Shown: positions 34,255-43,169, counted from the stretch's first letter. The stretch is 64,000 bases of DNA from Thiobacillus sp. 63-78 (GCA_001899765.1 MKWM01000018.1:141860-205859); one strand, 5' to 3'. Numbers and translations are program-made. The notes: generated by a model from the letters alone, not told the origin.

Positions 34255-36981
34255 TCACACCCCGCGCACCACCCCGGTGCCGAATGGCGCCCCGCGCACC
34301 GAAACCGCCGCCCGCTCGCCGGCCAGCAGCCGTTTCAGTTCGGGCACGCACGAACCGCATTCGGTGCCGCATTGCAGACGTGTCTGCAGCGCGGCGAGAC
34401 CGGCGCCTGCCGCGATCGCCGCGACGATGTCGGGCTCCGCCACATTCAGGCAGTTGCAGACGATGCGGCCGCGTCCGGCGCCACCCGTCGGCGGCCGCGT
34501 CACCGGGGCCAGCATCCAGGCGCGCAGCGGGGCCGCGTCCTCGCCGTCGACGACGGCATCACGCAGCCAGTCGAACGCGGCGGTCTCGCCGGTGAGCCGC
34601 GCGGCGACGACCCTGCCCGCCGTGATCCGGACATGCTTGGAAATGCTGCGCGGGCTGTCCCGGTAACACATCACCGCGAGAGGATCGTCCAGTCCCAGCG
34701 CGGCGTCGAGCGCCGCCAGCAGGGCTTCCGGCAGCGGCTGCGTGTGCGCCAGGCGCAGCGTCAGCACGTCGCGGTTGCGCCCCGCCAGCCCGGCGGCGGC
34801 GTATTCGCAGGCACGCAGCAGCGGTTGCACCGCGTCGAGCAGGCTCGCTCCGTCACCCGTCGCCAGCGCAGCCATGCGCCAGGGCAGCTCGGCCCGGCTC
34901 ACCTGCACCGCGGCATGCTTGAGTTCGGGCTGCTTCGAGACCGCGTCGAACAGCGGCAGGGTGAGCGCGTTGACGCCCAACCCGCCCATGAAGCGCGCGC
35001 CCCAGTGCATCGGCAGGAAGCACTGTCCGGGGCGCACGCTGGCGCTGGCCTCGACCGCGACCACCACTTCGCCGCGCCGGCTTTTCACGCGCACCAGGTC
35101 GCCCGCCTGCAGCCGCCGCAATTCGAGATCACGTGGGTTCATCGCCAGCAGCGGCTGGTCGGCATGGGCGAACAGCCGCGCCACGCGGCCGCTGCGGCTC
35201 ATCGCGTGCCACTGATCACGCAGACGGCCGGTATTGAGGTGCAGCGGATAGCGCGCGTCGATCGGCTCGGCCACCGGTTTGTACGGCACGGCGTGGAAAC
35301 GCGCGCGGCCGTTCGCGGCCGGATAGATCCCGTCGGCGTACAGGCGGGCGCGGCCCGCCGCCGCGCCCGCGGGAAACGGCCATTGCTGCGGGCCGGCATC
35401 GAGCAGCGCATACGACAGGCCGCCGATATCGAGGTCGCGTCCGCGCGTGGTTTCACGGTGCTCGTTGAACACGTCCTCGGCGCGGGCGTAGGGAAACAGC
35501 CGCGCGCCGGTTTCCGGTTCGAGGCGCCGCGCAAAATCGCACACGATCGCCCAGTCGGCGCGCGCCTCGCCGGGCGGCGGCACGGCGGCGCGCACGCGCG
35601 CGATACGGCGCTCGGAGTTGGTCATCGTGCCATCGGTCTCGCCCCAGGCGGCGGCCGGCAGCAGCACGTCGGCAAACGCTGCGGTTTCGGTGTCGGCAAA
35701 CGCTTCCTGCAGCACCACGTATTCAGCCGCCTGCAGCGCTTCGTGCACCCGGTTCTGGTTGGGCAGCGACTGCGCCGGGTTGGTGCAGGCGATCCAGAGC
35801 GCCTTGATTTCGCCGCGCCCAAGCGCCTCGAACATTTCCAGCGCGGTTTTGCCCGGTGTGGACGGCACGTCCGCCACGCCCCACAGCCGTGCGACTTCGG
35901 CGCGGTGCCCGGGATTGCTCAGATCACGGTGCGCAGACAGCAGATTCGCCATCCCGCCCACCTCGCGCCCGCCCATCGCGTTGGGCTGGCCGGTGAGCGA
36001 CAGCGGCGCCGCGCCGGGCTTGCCGATCTGTCCCGTAGCCAGGTGCAGGTTGATCAGCGCGGCGTTCTTGTCGACGCCGCAGCTGGATTGATTCAGGCCC
36101 TGGCAATACAGCGACAGCGTCGGCCCGGCGGCGAACCAGCGCGTCGCCTGCACGATGTCGCGTGCCGCCACGCCGCAGATCGACGCGGTCTTCTCCGGCG
36201 TGTAGTCGCGCACGGTTTCGCGCAATGCGCTCCAGCCCTCGGTGTGCGCGGCGATATGGTCGCGGTCGATCAGTTCCTCCCACAGCATGATGTTCAACAT
36301 GGCGTGGAACAGTGCGACATCGGTGCCGGGCAGGATGGCGAGATGCAGATCGGCCTCGGCGGCGGTGTCGGTGCGGCGCGGATCGACCACGATCAGCCTG
36401 AGATCGGGCCTGGTATGGCGTGCCGCCTCGATGCGGCGGAACAGGATCGGGTGCGCATACGCCGTGTTCGAGCCGGCGAGGAAAATCGTCCCGGCCGCCT
36501 CGATGTCGTCGTAACAGCCCGGCGGCGAATCGGCGCCGAGCGTCGCCTTGTAGCCGGCGACCGCGGACGACATGCACAGGCGCGAGTTGGTGTCGACGTT
36601 GTTGGTGCCGATCAGGCCCTTGGCGAGCTTGTTGAAGACGTAGTAGGCCTCGGTGGTGAGCTGGCCGGAAATATAGAAGGCGACGGCGTCGGGGCCGTGC
36701 TCGTGGATGACGCTGCGGAACTTGTTGGCGACATGATCGAGCGCCGCGTCCCAGTTCACCCTTTGGCGCGGTGAGTGCTTGTCGGCGCGCAATTCGGGAT
36801 GCCGTGCGCGCCCCGACGCCTGCGCCGCCAGATGCAGCGTCGCGCCCTTGGTGCACAACTTGCCGCGGTTGGCCGGGTGCGCAGGGTCGCCGCGCACGCC
36901 GGTGATGGTTCCGGCCTCGGCCTCGATCAGCACCCCGCAGCCGGTGCCGCAATAACAGCAGACGGATGACACGACAGACAT
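34255..36981 (-). CDS. nasA: Assimilatory nitrate reductase catalytic subunit
   Basis: 908-aa molybdopterin enzyme. The N-terminus binds [4Fe-4S] (Cys8/9, Cys11, Cys15, Cys43), and Cys136 in NSRLCMSSAVAGY is the Mo ligand. GSNTAYAHPILFRR, the substrate-channel segments and the molybdopterin-dinucleotide-binding C-terminal domain follow. The last 70 residues are a BFD-type [2Fe-2S] domain (IVCNCLN; LQCGTECGSC), typical of NasA. No twin-arginine signal is seen, so it is cytoplasmic. Electrons probably come from NADH or ferredoxin; no nitrate transporter is in the window. Confidence 0.93.
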   Translation of the reverse strand: MSVVSSVCCYCGTGCGVLIEAEAGTITGVRGDPAHPANRGKLCTKGATLHLAAQASGRARHPELRADKHSPRQRVNWDAALDHVANKFRSVIHEHGPDAVAFYISGQLTTEAYYVFNKLAKGLIGTNNVDTNSRLCMSSAVAGYKATLGADSPPGCYDDIEAAGTIFLAGSNTAYAHPILFRRIEAARHTRPDLRLIVVDPRRTDTAAEADLHLAILPGTDVALFHAMLNIMLWEELIDRDHIAAHTEGWSALRETVRDYTPEKTASICGVAARDIVQATRWFAAGPTLSLYCQGLNQSSCGVDKNAALINLHLATGQIGKPGAAPLSLTGQPNAMGGREVGGMANLLSAHRDLSNPGHRAEVARLWGVADVPSTPGKTALEMFEALGRGEIKALWIACTNPAQSLPNQNRVHEALQAAEYVVLQEAFADTETAAFADVLLPAAAWGETDGTMTNSERRIARVRAAVPPPGEARADWAIVCDFARRLEPETGARLFPYARAEDVFNEHRETTRGRDLDIGGLSYALLDAGPQQWPFPAGAAAGRARLYADGIYPAANGRARFHAVPYKPVAEPIDARYPLHLNTGRLRDQWHAMSRSGRVARLFAHADQPLLAMNPRDLELRRLQAGDLVRVKSRRGEVVVAVEASASVRPGQCFLPMHWGARFMGGLGVNALTLPLFDAVSKQPELKHAAVQVSRAELPWRMAALATGDGASLLDAVQPLLRACEYAAAGLAGRNRDVLTLRLAHTQPLPEALLAALDAALGLDDPLAVMCYRDSPRSISKHVRITAGRVVAARLTGETAAFDWLRDAVVDGEDAAPLRAWMLAPVTRPPTGGAGRGRIVCNCLNVAEPDIVAAIAAGAGLAALQTRLQCGTECGSCVPELKRLLAGERAAVSVRGAPFGTGVVRGV

Positions 36982-37276
36982 GATGGCTCCTTGCCCTGTC
37001 CGTCAGCAGGCTCTGTGCCAGAAGCACACAGCGCAATGAATACAAGAGCTTGGCGGGATTCACGCAGGGACGCGGCCGGTGACACGCCCGAGCGCGGTGC
37101 ATGGACGGAGTGGGGTGCCGCAAATTGGGGCGCCTTCCGCAGGCGCACGTGCGCCACGTTCAGTCCTGCCTGTCGCGCGACGCGCAGCATGAACCCCGCT
37201 CTTTGGCAGACGAAAAACCGGGGGAAGCCCAGTTTGCGGGAAGTAGAAATGAAAACACCCAACTGAGAACAGTTGA
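36982..37276. other. Region upstream of nasA, no gene seen
   Basis: About 295 bases between nasA and the Fic remnant. It must carry the nasA promoter, but no clear sigma-70 or sigma-54 element was recognised. The stretch ATGAAAACACCCAACTGAGAAC (near 37253-37270) is very similar to the hairpin at 56090-56113, which acts as the tRNA-Phe-side terminator. Confidence 0.4.
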
Positions 37277-37550
37277 TGTCGCGCAGCGCGGTGTCAGGCG
37301 AGCACTTGGTGATGGCAGCCCACTTGCTGCTGGTGAGCTTGCCCTCGAAGCTATCGAGCAGGTGGTTCAGCAGTTTCACCTGCCGCTCGTTCAGCGGTGT
37401 GCCTGCCCAGCGTTGCCAGAAGCGCGCTTTGACCAGCACGGTATCCAGTGTGGTCTGCGCGCTGTTGATGGCGCGCCTGAGCGTGCCAAGGAACCATGAC
37501 AGCCAGTAGTCAACTGATCGCGCTGGTGTGAGCGCCGCCGTTTGTGCCAC
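37277..37550 (-). pseudogene. Fic-family protein remnant
   Basis: Residues DYWLSWFLGTL, VLVKARFWQRWAGTPLNERQ and LLDSFEGKLTSSKWAAI, followed by CSPDTALRDI, match the C-terminal winged-helix part of Fic AMP-transferases. The catalytic Fic core (HPFxxGNGR) is missing upstream, and the frame runs into unrelated sequence at about 37276, next to a small hairpin (37260-37265 with 37270-37275). This is a decayed fragment at the left edge of the accessory island. Confidence 0.75.
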
Positions 37551-37620
37551 AACCGTTTGTTATCGGCTTCCGAGTGTGCCGTAGTGTGACCAAAAATCGG
37601 GGTTTTTCGATAGCTTCTGC

Positions 37621-38001
37621 TCATGGCGCATCATCCCAGCCGTACCAGCCATCGACAAGCTCCCCGACCGCTGCGTCAGCCACCTCAAGCCGCTGCCGCA
37701 CCCAATCCAGCACGGCCTGGCGATCCTCCTCGGTGGGCGATCACCGCTTCAATGTAGAAACGATGCCATCCGTTGCCAGCAGCGGCAAAGAACCGCCAAG
37801 ACCACCCACGACGAGGCGGCGGGACTCAATCAGTTCAATGAAATCATCGAGGAAGATGCCGAGCCTTGTCTCCTCCATCGGCTGATGGAACCGGATGCGA
37901 ACCTCGAATACCAATTCCTGAAACCCGCCCACGCGTAGCTTCTTGTGCTGGCGGCGGTTCATGCGGGCCAATTTTCGGACGGAGGGTAGTTGTTGGAACA
38001 T
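37621..38001 (-). pseudogene. YggL-like protein with in-frame UGA
   Basis: A 126-codon frame homologous to YggL (DUF469, 50S-associated). The first part, NRRQHKKLRVGGFQELVFEV and LDDFIELIESRRLV, and the last part, PTEEDRQAVLDWVRQRLEVA ending GELVDGWYGWDD, both fit the family, but a TGA at 37743-37741 interrupts the same frame. Where YggL usually has Gly-Lys-Cys, a GGA-to-TGA change would explain it. Its ATG overlaps the stop of the SLOG gene (ATGA). It is either a nonsense pseudogene or read through. Confidence 0.75.
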
Positions 38002-38966
38002 CAGTCTGTCCTTGTATATGCCGTGTCTGATGGCGGCTCGATACCTGTCGGCAAGCGGCGAAGAGCGGCATCGACGGCTTGCAGCAATTCCTCTGTCAGC
38101 CGGTGAATACTCGGTCGCTTGCTCTCGCGCGGGCCTGCAACGTTCAGCGTCTTGATGGCGTGCTCGCGCAGCCACGCAAGTACGCTGGCTGAGGTATCCA
38201 CCGTGCCCCAGGTGTCGAGTTGCACGACCAGGTATGGTTTCCCCATCTGCTCTGCAAAGGTTCGGGTCGCCAGCGTCCCGTCGTCCAGTTCACCGAGATT
38301 GACGATCAGCGTGCCGTCGCTGTCCTCCACGTTGCGGCGCGTGCGCTGGCGGTAACCGCCATCGGCCAGTTCGTTGAGTTGGTATTTCAGCGGGGTGCGG
38401 CCATCCTCGGCTTCGCGCCCATGCGGTGCCCAGCCGCCGTGCAGATAGCCATTCTGGATGGCGAAATCCAGCGCGCCACGATCAGCCCCCGTCTGTCCAC
38501 CGGAGACAATGCGTTCACAAAAGCGAAGCGGTTCGGGGAGCGGACTGCGGAACGGCGGCAGCGGCTGCAGAGTGCCATCGGCGAGGATTTCCCTGCGTTC
38601 GTCGATGCGGTGATTCGGGTCTTCACAAGGCTTGTCGTACACCACGCGATACGCCGCACCGACTTCCTCCTTCAGCCAGCGGGACAATTGCAGCCCGCGT
38701 GCGTGGAAGGCGGGCCAACTCCAATCGTTGGCGTTGAAGTTGTCGGAGTAGAACGCCGTGCGGTCGAACTCGATGGCCCAGTTGGCGAATTTGCGCCAAA
38801 GCCCTTCGGACACCGGGAAGGAATCATCCCAAAACGAGCCGTTGCACAGGTTCGGCCCGACGCCGCCCTGGTCAGGGTGGTCGACCAACCACAAGAACGG
38901 CGCATTGCCATAGTCCACCATCACGGTGAGGACTGGAACGAACGGTGTGTTGCCGGCATTACTCAT
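38001..38966 (-). CDS. SLOG-superfamily (cpYpsA/molybdenum-carrier-like) protein
   Basis: 321-aa protein. The C-terminal half (about 145-300) is a circularly permuted YpsA domain of the SLOG superfamily: CERIVSGGQTGADRGALDFA, GWAPHGREAEDGRTPLKYQL, YRQRTRRNVEDSDGTLIVN, followed by PYLVVQLD. The SGGQTGADRGALD loop is the predicted nucleotide- or ligand-binding site. The N-terminal 140 residues (VDYGNAPFLWLV) are of unknown type and may recognise a partner. SLOG domains are predicted sensors of nucleotide signals in defence systems. It sits in an operon with a membrane protein and is divergent from a WYL regulator. Confidence 0.78.
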   Translation of the reverse strand: MSNAGNTPFVPVLTVMVDYGNAPFLWLVDHPDQGGVGPNLCNGSFWDDSFPVSEGLWRKFANWAIEFDRTAFYSDNFNANDWSWPAFHARGLQLSRWLKEEVGAAYRVVYDKPCEDPNHRIDERREILADGTLQPLPPFRSPLPEPLRFCERIVSGGQTGADRGALDFAIQNGYLHGGWAPHGREAEDGRTPLKYQLNELADGGYRQRTRRNVEDSDGTLIVNLGELDDGTLATRTFAEQMGKPYLVVQLDTWGTVDTSASVLAWLREHAIKTLNVAGPRESKRPSIHRLTEELLQAVDAALRRLPTGIEPPSDTAYTRTD

Positions 38967-38979
38967 GATGCAGTCCCCC

Positions 38980-39849
38980 TCAATCGTCCTTGCCCCACGC
39001 ACTTCCTATCCACAGCCCAATGGCCAGCGGCACCAACCAGTTACCCGTGTTCTGGTTGGGGGGCGATGGGGAGATATCGTTGTAGCTGATGACAATAGGT
39101 GGCGCGACGTAGGGCTGGTTGTGGCGGATGCGCCACCAGGCCTCCGCCAGGATGCTGGCGCAGGCAAATGGCAGCAGCACCAAGAGCAGCAATATGGCCG
39201 GAACGATCATGATGCAGGACACGCCCCACACGATAGTCAGCAGGCACGCGACGATGAAACTCACAACCAGCCGGGTCAGCCAGTCCTCCGCCGAGGGCAC
39301 GAAAGCAAACAGGCAAGCCCACCCGATGAGGAACAGCACACCGCCCCAAAGTATCAGGTGATTCTCCATCCGCTCCGAGAAAAATACGCCGAACGGCATG
39401 CCCAGCGCCTTTTCCCACGAGGCGCGCTTGCGTTCCTCCTGCCTGCATGTTTCCTGCCGCCACCATGTCCGGAGCGAATCCTTGAAGGGCCTGCGCGGCA
39501 CGCGCGACACCGGGCTGGTGCCAGTCTTCGTTCCGGCCGTCGCCGTCGGCACGGCAGGTTCAGCCTTGGCACCTTGCGACGCCTTCTGGCTTGGGCGGCG
39601 CAGCTCCCCGAGATACGTGCCAAGCATCAACGCGCCGAGCACTCCAACTGCTATCGACGCGCCGTCGCCCCTGTCCGGCATCAACAAGGCACCACCCAGG
39701 CAGAACGCGCCGAAGGCCGCACCGCTGCCCGCCAGTGCACCAACCAGGTGAGCGATGAAGCGGTTGTTCCCGCGCGCTGTTCGGCGCGTGGCGATGACGC
39801 GCCAAGCCCATGCCCACGCGGCGAGCATGCAAATCAGCATCGGCAGCAC
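38980..39849 (-). CDS. Multi-pass membrane protein, function unknown
   Basis: 289-aa protein. Two or three helices lie in the first 85 residues (MLPMLICMLAAWAWAWRVI; HLVGALAGSGAAFGAFCLGG), then a charged cytoplasmic-looking segment (100-165), then a second hydrophobic block (HLILWGGVLFLIGWACLFAF; LLTIVWGVSCIMIVPAILLL) and a short soluble tail. No family is recognised. It lies between the 415-aa protein gene (14-base gap) and the SLOG protein gene, and would suit a membrane effector. Confidence 0.7.
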   Translation of the reverse strand: MLPMLICMLAAWAWAWRVIATRRTARGNNRFIAHLVGALAGSGAAFGAFCLGGALLMPDRGDGASIAVGVLGALMLGTYLGELRRPSQKASQGAKAEPAVPTATAGTKTGTSPVSRVPRRPFKDSLRTWWRQETCRQEERKRASWEKALGMPFGVFFSERMENHLILWGGVLFLIGWACLFAFVPSAEDWLTRLVVSFIVACLLTIVWGVSCIMIVPAILLLLVLLPFACASILAEAWWRIRHNQPYVAPPIVISYNDISPSPPNQNTGNWLVPLAIGLWIGSAWGKDD

Positions 39850-39863
39850 GGCGGCGTTCTGGT

Positions 39864-41111
39864 TCAGGGAGCCTCCGATACTTGGCTACTCGGTCCGTTT
39901 GCGCCATCGGCAGTGGCGAGCCACGGATGGTTCAGAACGGTGTCCTTTATGTGGAGATGGTCGTCTTCGATGTCGTCGGGGTCGCCTCGCAAATCCCAAT
40001 GCTGTGGATCGAACGCCGCCGTGAAGAAGCGAATCAGCTCCGCCTTCAGGGCCGCCGCCAAGGTGGCACGCGCCACGACCCCCTCCAGCAATATCGTGCT
40101 CTCGTATTTGCGCGTGACGCGCAACAGCACGCGCTGCGGATCATCGGTGCGCAGCACCGTCAGTACCGCCTCCTGACCTTCCTCGTCGATTTCCATCTCG
40201 ACCGGCAGATCGCCTTCGTCGATCTCGCGCCCCCAAGCAAGCAGTTCGAGGAATGGGTCGAACACCTCGGACAGATGAATCGTGGCCGTGGCATCGTCGA
40301 GCGTCAGGTGCAGCTTCGCCCAGCCGTATTCCCCCATTTCCAACCGGATGCCGAGCTGGGCATCCGCCAGGCCGGGACGGAGCACGAACCACCTGGCGGG
40401 TTCCTCGGCGGGCCTGCCCAAGCCAGAACGCGCCCAACGCTCGGTGCTGTACGAGTGCAATGCCCCCGTATTGCCGCAGACGAAAAATGGCGTCAGCGCC
40501 GACCACGTGCCAAAGCGATCCGAGCCACGCAGGCCGTGGTACCACTCCATCAATTCGCCATAGCTGCGCCAGTCAAAGCGCGACGAGCCGGTGATACGAA
40601 CGAGACCTGCCGGGTTGTCGAGAACTTCTGTGACGTAATCGAAGGACTCGTGCAGCCTGCGGAAAAGACCGGGGCCGGGCTGCAGCGCGAAGAAACCGTC
40701 GAGGCCTTCCTTGTCCTCGATCCTCAGATCGCCGCCGAATGCTTCATCCAGTTTGGCCTGCACTGCACGCCGCCTGTCCGACATCGAGGACTGATGGTTC
40801 TCGATCAAAGCCGGGATTTCCAGCAACGACGCGCGCGCCTTCTCGTCGCGGCACAGGCTCAAGGGCAGCAGCAAGCCCACGCGCGGCGCGACGCCGGGAC
40901 GGTCGCCACCCGTGCGCGCGCCAACCGCGAACAGACCCTGGGTCGTTTGCGTTTCCCGCTCGCGCAAATCGTGTGCCGACGCGCCATATTGCGCGATATA
41001 GAGGCACGGCAGCAGTTCATCCAGGCGTCCAAGCAATTGCCCGCAGTTGCGCTTGATGTCGCGCGCCTGCGGATGCTTCGGTTGATCGCTCTTGCTCCAA
41101 GTCAAAGTCAT
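39864..41111 (-). CDS. Conserved-looking 415-aa protein, function unknown
   Basis: No recognised domain. The protein is soluble and acidic, with a helical N-terminal third (RDIKRNCGQLLGRLDELLPC), a middle segment rich in aromatic residues (RFDWRSYGELMEWYHGL) and an acidic C-terminal part (EMEIDEEGQEAVLTVL; GDPDDIEDDHLHIKD). It opens the main part of the minus-strand operon and is coupled to a 36-codon gene upstream (ATGA overlap). Codon use is like that of the core genome. Confidence 0.7.
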   Translation of the reverse strand: MTLTWSKSDQPKHPQARDIKRNCGQLLGRLDELLPCLYIAQYGASAHDLRERETQTTQGLFAVGARTGGDRPGVAPRVGLLLPLSLCRDEKARASLLEIPALIENHQSSMSDRRRAVQAKLDEAFGGDLRIEDKEGLDGFFALQPGPGLFRRLHESFDYVTEVLDNPAGLVRITGSSRFDWRSYGELMEWYHGLRGSDRFGTWSALTPFFVCGNTGALHSYSTERWARSGLGRPAEEPARWFVLRPGLADAQLGIRLEMGEYGWAKLHLTLDDATATIHLSEVFDPFLELLAWGREIDEGDLPVEMEIDEEGQEAVLTVLRTDDPQRVLLRVTRKYESTILLEGVVARATLAAALKAELIRFFTAAFDPQHWDLRGDPDDIEDDHLHIKDTVLNHPWLATADGANGPSSQVSEAP

Positions 41112-41218
41112 GGTTCACCTCCCTCGGCGCGGATGGCTTCATCAACGCTCATCCAGCCTTGCTTGCATTGCAGCTTGACGACCGTGTTTTCGCCCATTCG
41201 TGCGGAAATATCGACCAT
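41108..41218 (-). CDS. 36-aa small protein at the head of the SLOG operon
   Basis: A small reading frame (M-V-D-I-S-A-R..., ending EAIRAEGGEP) whose stop overlaps the ATG of the 415-aa protein gene (ATGA). An AAGG lies seven bases before the start. Overlap and position suggest a translated leader or small subunit; no homologue is recognised. Confidence 0.5.
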   Translation of the reverse strand: MVDISARMGENTVVKLQCKQGWMSVDEAIRAEGGEP

Positions 41219-41281
41219 CGCCACGCCTTGTCGGGCGCCTGTCTGCCCGTCTGCGCAGAGACCAGAAATGCGTGCAGAATA

Positions 41282-41316
41282 TCATCACTTTGATGAGTTA
41301 TGATGACGGGTCATGA
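41282..41316. promoter_or_regulatory. Putative WYL-regulator operator
   Basis: Between the divergent SLOG operon and the WYL gene: TCATCA (41282-41287) and TGATGA (41291-41296) form an inverted repeat. Another TGATGA (41301-41306) and a related TCATGA (41311-41316) follow. Clustered repeats in a shared promoter region suit binding by a dimeric WYL regulator. Confidence 0.5.
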
Positions 41317-41376
41317 ATAATCGAAACTCCATATTCGGACTGGCTATTGCCGGTCGCGGGGAAGGAGCCTGAATCC

Positions 41377-42276
41377 ATGCACCCACAACGTGTCGAAAGC
41401 CTGAGCCACGCCCAACGCGAGCGGCTGGCCTACGTCGACTTCCGGCTCTACTTCTTCGGTGAGATCGGTCGCCCCGACCTGATTGAGCGCTTCGGTGTGG
41501 CTCCGGCAGGTGCGACGCGCGACCTGGCGCTGTACCGCGAAATCGTGCCGCAGAACATCACCTTTGACGGCAGCCACAAGATTTACCGCATCGGGCAGGC
41601 GTTCGTGCCGCTGTTCGAACACGCCCCGCAGCGCGTGCTGTCGGCGCTGGCGCTGGGCTTCGGCGATGGCGTGAACACGGGTGCGCATTCCCTGCTGCCG
41701 TGCGAGTCGCCCACGGCGCTGTCCAACCCCAGGATGGACGTGTTGGCCCCGGTCTGCCGGGCGATCCATGTCAAGCGGCCCGTCGCCATCCGCTACCACT
41801 CGATGAGCAGTGGTGAATCCGAGCGGGTCATCGTGCCCTTCGCGCTGGTGGACACCGGTCTGCGCTGGCATGTTCGGGCCTTTGATCGCAAGCGCGGAGA
41901 GTTCCGCGACTTCGTCGTCACCCGCATCGAAACGCCAATGCTGCTCGACGAGGAGCCGCAGGCCAACGAACGTCCGGACAACGACATCCAGTGGACGCGC
42001 ATCGTCGAGCTGGACTTCGTGCCGCACCCGCGCCTTGAACGCCCCGAGATCATCAAGATGGACTACGGGATAACCGACGGCTCGATCCGGATGCGCGTTC
42101 GCGCTGCCGTCGCGGGCTACATGCTCCTGCGCTGGAGCGTGGACTGCTCACCCGACCATCGCCTCAAGGAAGAACAGTACCGCCTATGGCTCAGCGATCC
42201 GCTGGCGCTGTACGGCGTCGAGAACGCAAAGCTCGCGCCGGGATATCAAGCACCGAGCAGCCCCAAGAAACGATAG
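41377..42276 (+). CDS. WYL-domain transcriptional regulator (BrxR/CapW-like)
   Basis: 299-aa regulator. An N-terminal winged helix (RLAYVDFRLYFFGEIGRPDLIERFG) is followed by a WYL domain (AIRYHSMSSGESERVIVPFALVDTGLRWHVRAFD) and a WCX-type C-terminal domain. The architecture and sequence are like those of BrxR and CapW, repressors that control BREX, CBASS and other phage-defence genes and may sense nucleic-acid ligands. The start at 41377 follows GGAAGGAG. It heads the restriction locus and is divergent from the SLOG operon. A second partial copy of its gene lies at 45025-45195. Confidence 0.85.
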   Translation: MHPQRVESLSHAQRERLAYVDFRLYFFGEIGRPDLIERFGVAPAGATRDLALYREIVPQNITFDGSHKIYRIGQAFVPLFEHAPQRVLSALALGFGDGVNTGAHSLLPCESPTALSNPRMDVLAPVCRAIHVKRPVAIRYHSMSSGESERVIVPFALVDTGLRWHVRAFDRKRGEFRDFVVTRIETPMLLDEEPQANERPDNDIQWTRIVELDFVPHPRLERPEIIKMDYGITDGSIRMRVRAAVAGYMLLRWSVDCSPDHRLKEEQYRLWLSDPLALYGVENAKLAPGYQAPSSPKKR

Positions 42277-42291
42277 GAAAGAACAAGAGCT

Positions 42292-42888
42292 ATGGCCAAG
42301 ACACTTGAAGCACGGCGCGCTACGCATGGCGGCGGATCAGGCTTTCTACAACGTCTCGGAATTCACGCTGACCAAGCTCAAGGCCAGCGCAGCAGGACAG
42401 CGCCTGCGCGATGACTTCATTGCGTACCTGGACGACTTCTCGCCCAACGTGCAGGAAATCCTCACCAAGTTCAATTTCCGCAACCAGATTCAGAAGCTGG
42501 TGGATTCCCACGTCCTGGGCTACCTGATCGACGACTTCCTCGACCCCGAAGTCAACCTCGCGCCGTTGCCGGTGAAAGATGCCGATGGCCGCATCAAGCT
42601 GCCCGCGCTGGACAACCACGGCATGGGCACGGTATTCGAGGAGCTGATCCGCCGCTTCAACGAAGACAACAACGAAGAGGCGGGCGAGCACTTCACCCCG
42701 CGCGACGTGGTGCAGCTCATGGCCAAGCTGCTGTTCCTGCCCGTGGCCGAGCGCATCGAATCCAGCACCTATTCGCTCTACGACGGCTCCTGCGGCACCG
42801 GCGGCATGCTCACCGTGGCCGAGGAGGCGTTGCACGAACTGGCCGAGCAGCGTGGCAAGGAAGTGTCCGTCCACCTGTTCGGGCAGGA
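42292..42888 (+). pseudogene. Truncated hsdM copy
   Basis: Bases 42312-42888 align without gaps to 45437-46013 of the intact hsdM (offset 3125). The first 76 or so codons are missing: a new start (MAKTLEA) is fused out of frame, and the copy ends inside FGQE, before the NPPY catalytic motif. Divergence is concentrated in the first 170 bases; the next 350 or so are almost identical, which suggests recombination between two alleles. Confidence 0.9.
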
Positions 42889-42986
42889 AACCTGTCCAGT
42901 AGGAGCGCTACCAGAGCTGGGACCTCGTTGTCCGTGAAAAGAGAGTCCAGTTGGCTTTCTTCGATGGGGTAGAGTTTGTTGTGCAT
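42889..42986 (-). pseudogene. 5' fragment of an unknown gene
   Basis: A minus-strand frame beginning MHNKLYPIEESQLDSLF runs 32 codons to the junction with the hsdM fragment and is cut there. It is the start of an unidentified gene truncated by the rearrangement. The family is not recognised. Confidence 0.4.
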
Positions 42987-43169
42987 CCTGCTGACCAGCC
43001 CTTTTGCAGGCGTGATGGGCCTCCGCTTACGAACGGCTAGCCACGCTTTGGAATCAGTCCGCCCCTACCTCGCTATGCCAGAGCCCTGGCCAGGCCAGAA
43101 CAATTTATGTGCTGTAAGCGATATAGAGCGATTATCTGTTATAGTAAATAATCTGCTTTAATCGTTTTT

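Noticed and set aside
34117..36774. 885-codon open frame antisense to nasA
   Set aside because: nasA has all its cofactor motifs on the other strand; the antisense translation is low-complexity Arg/His/Gly-rich.
37741..37743. UGA read as selenocysteine in the YggL-like gene
   Set aside because: The family has no redox-active cysteine exactly here that selenocysteine would replace, and no SECIS-like hairpin was seen just after the UGA; a nonsense mutation is simpler.
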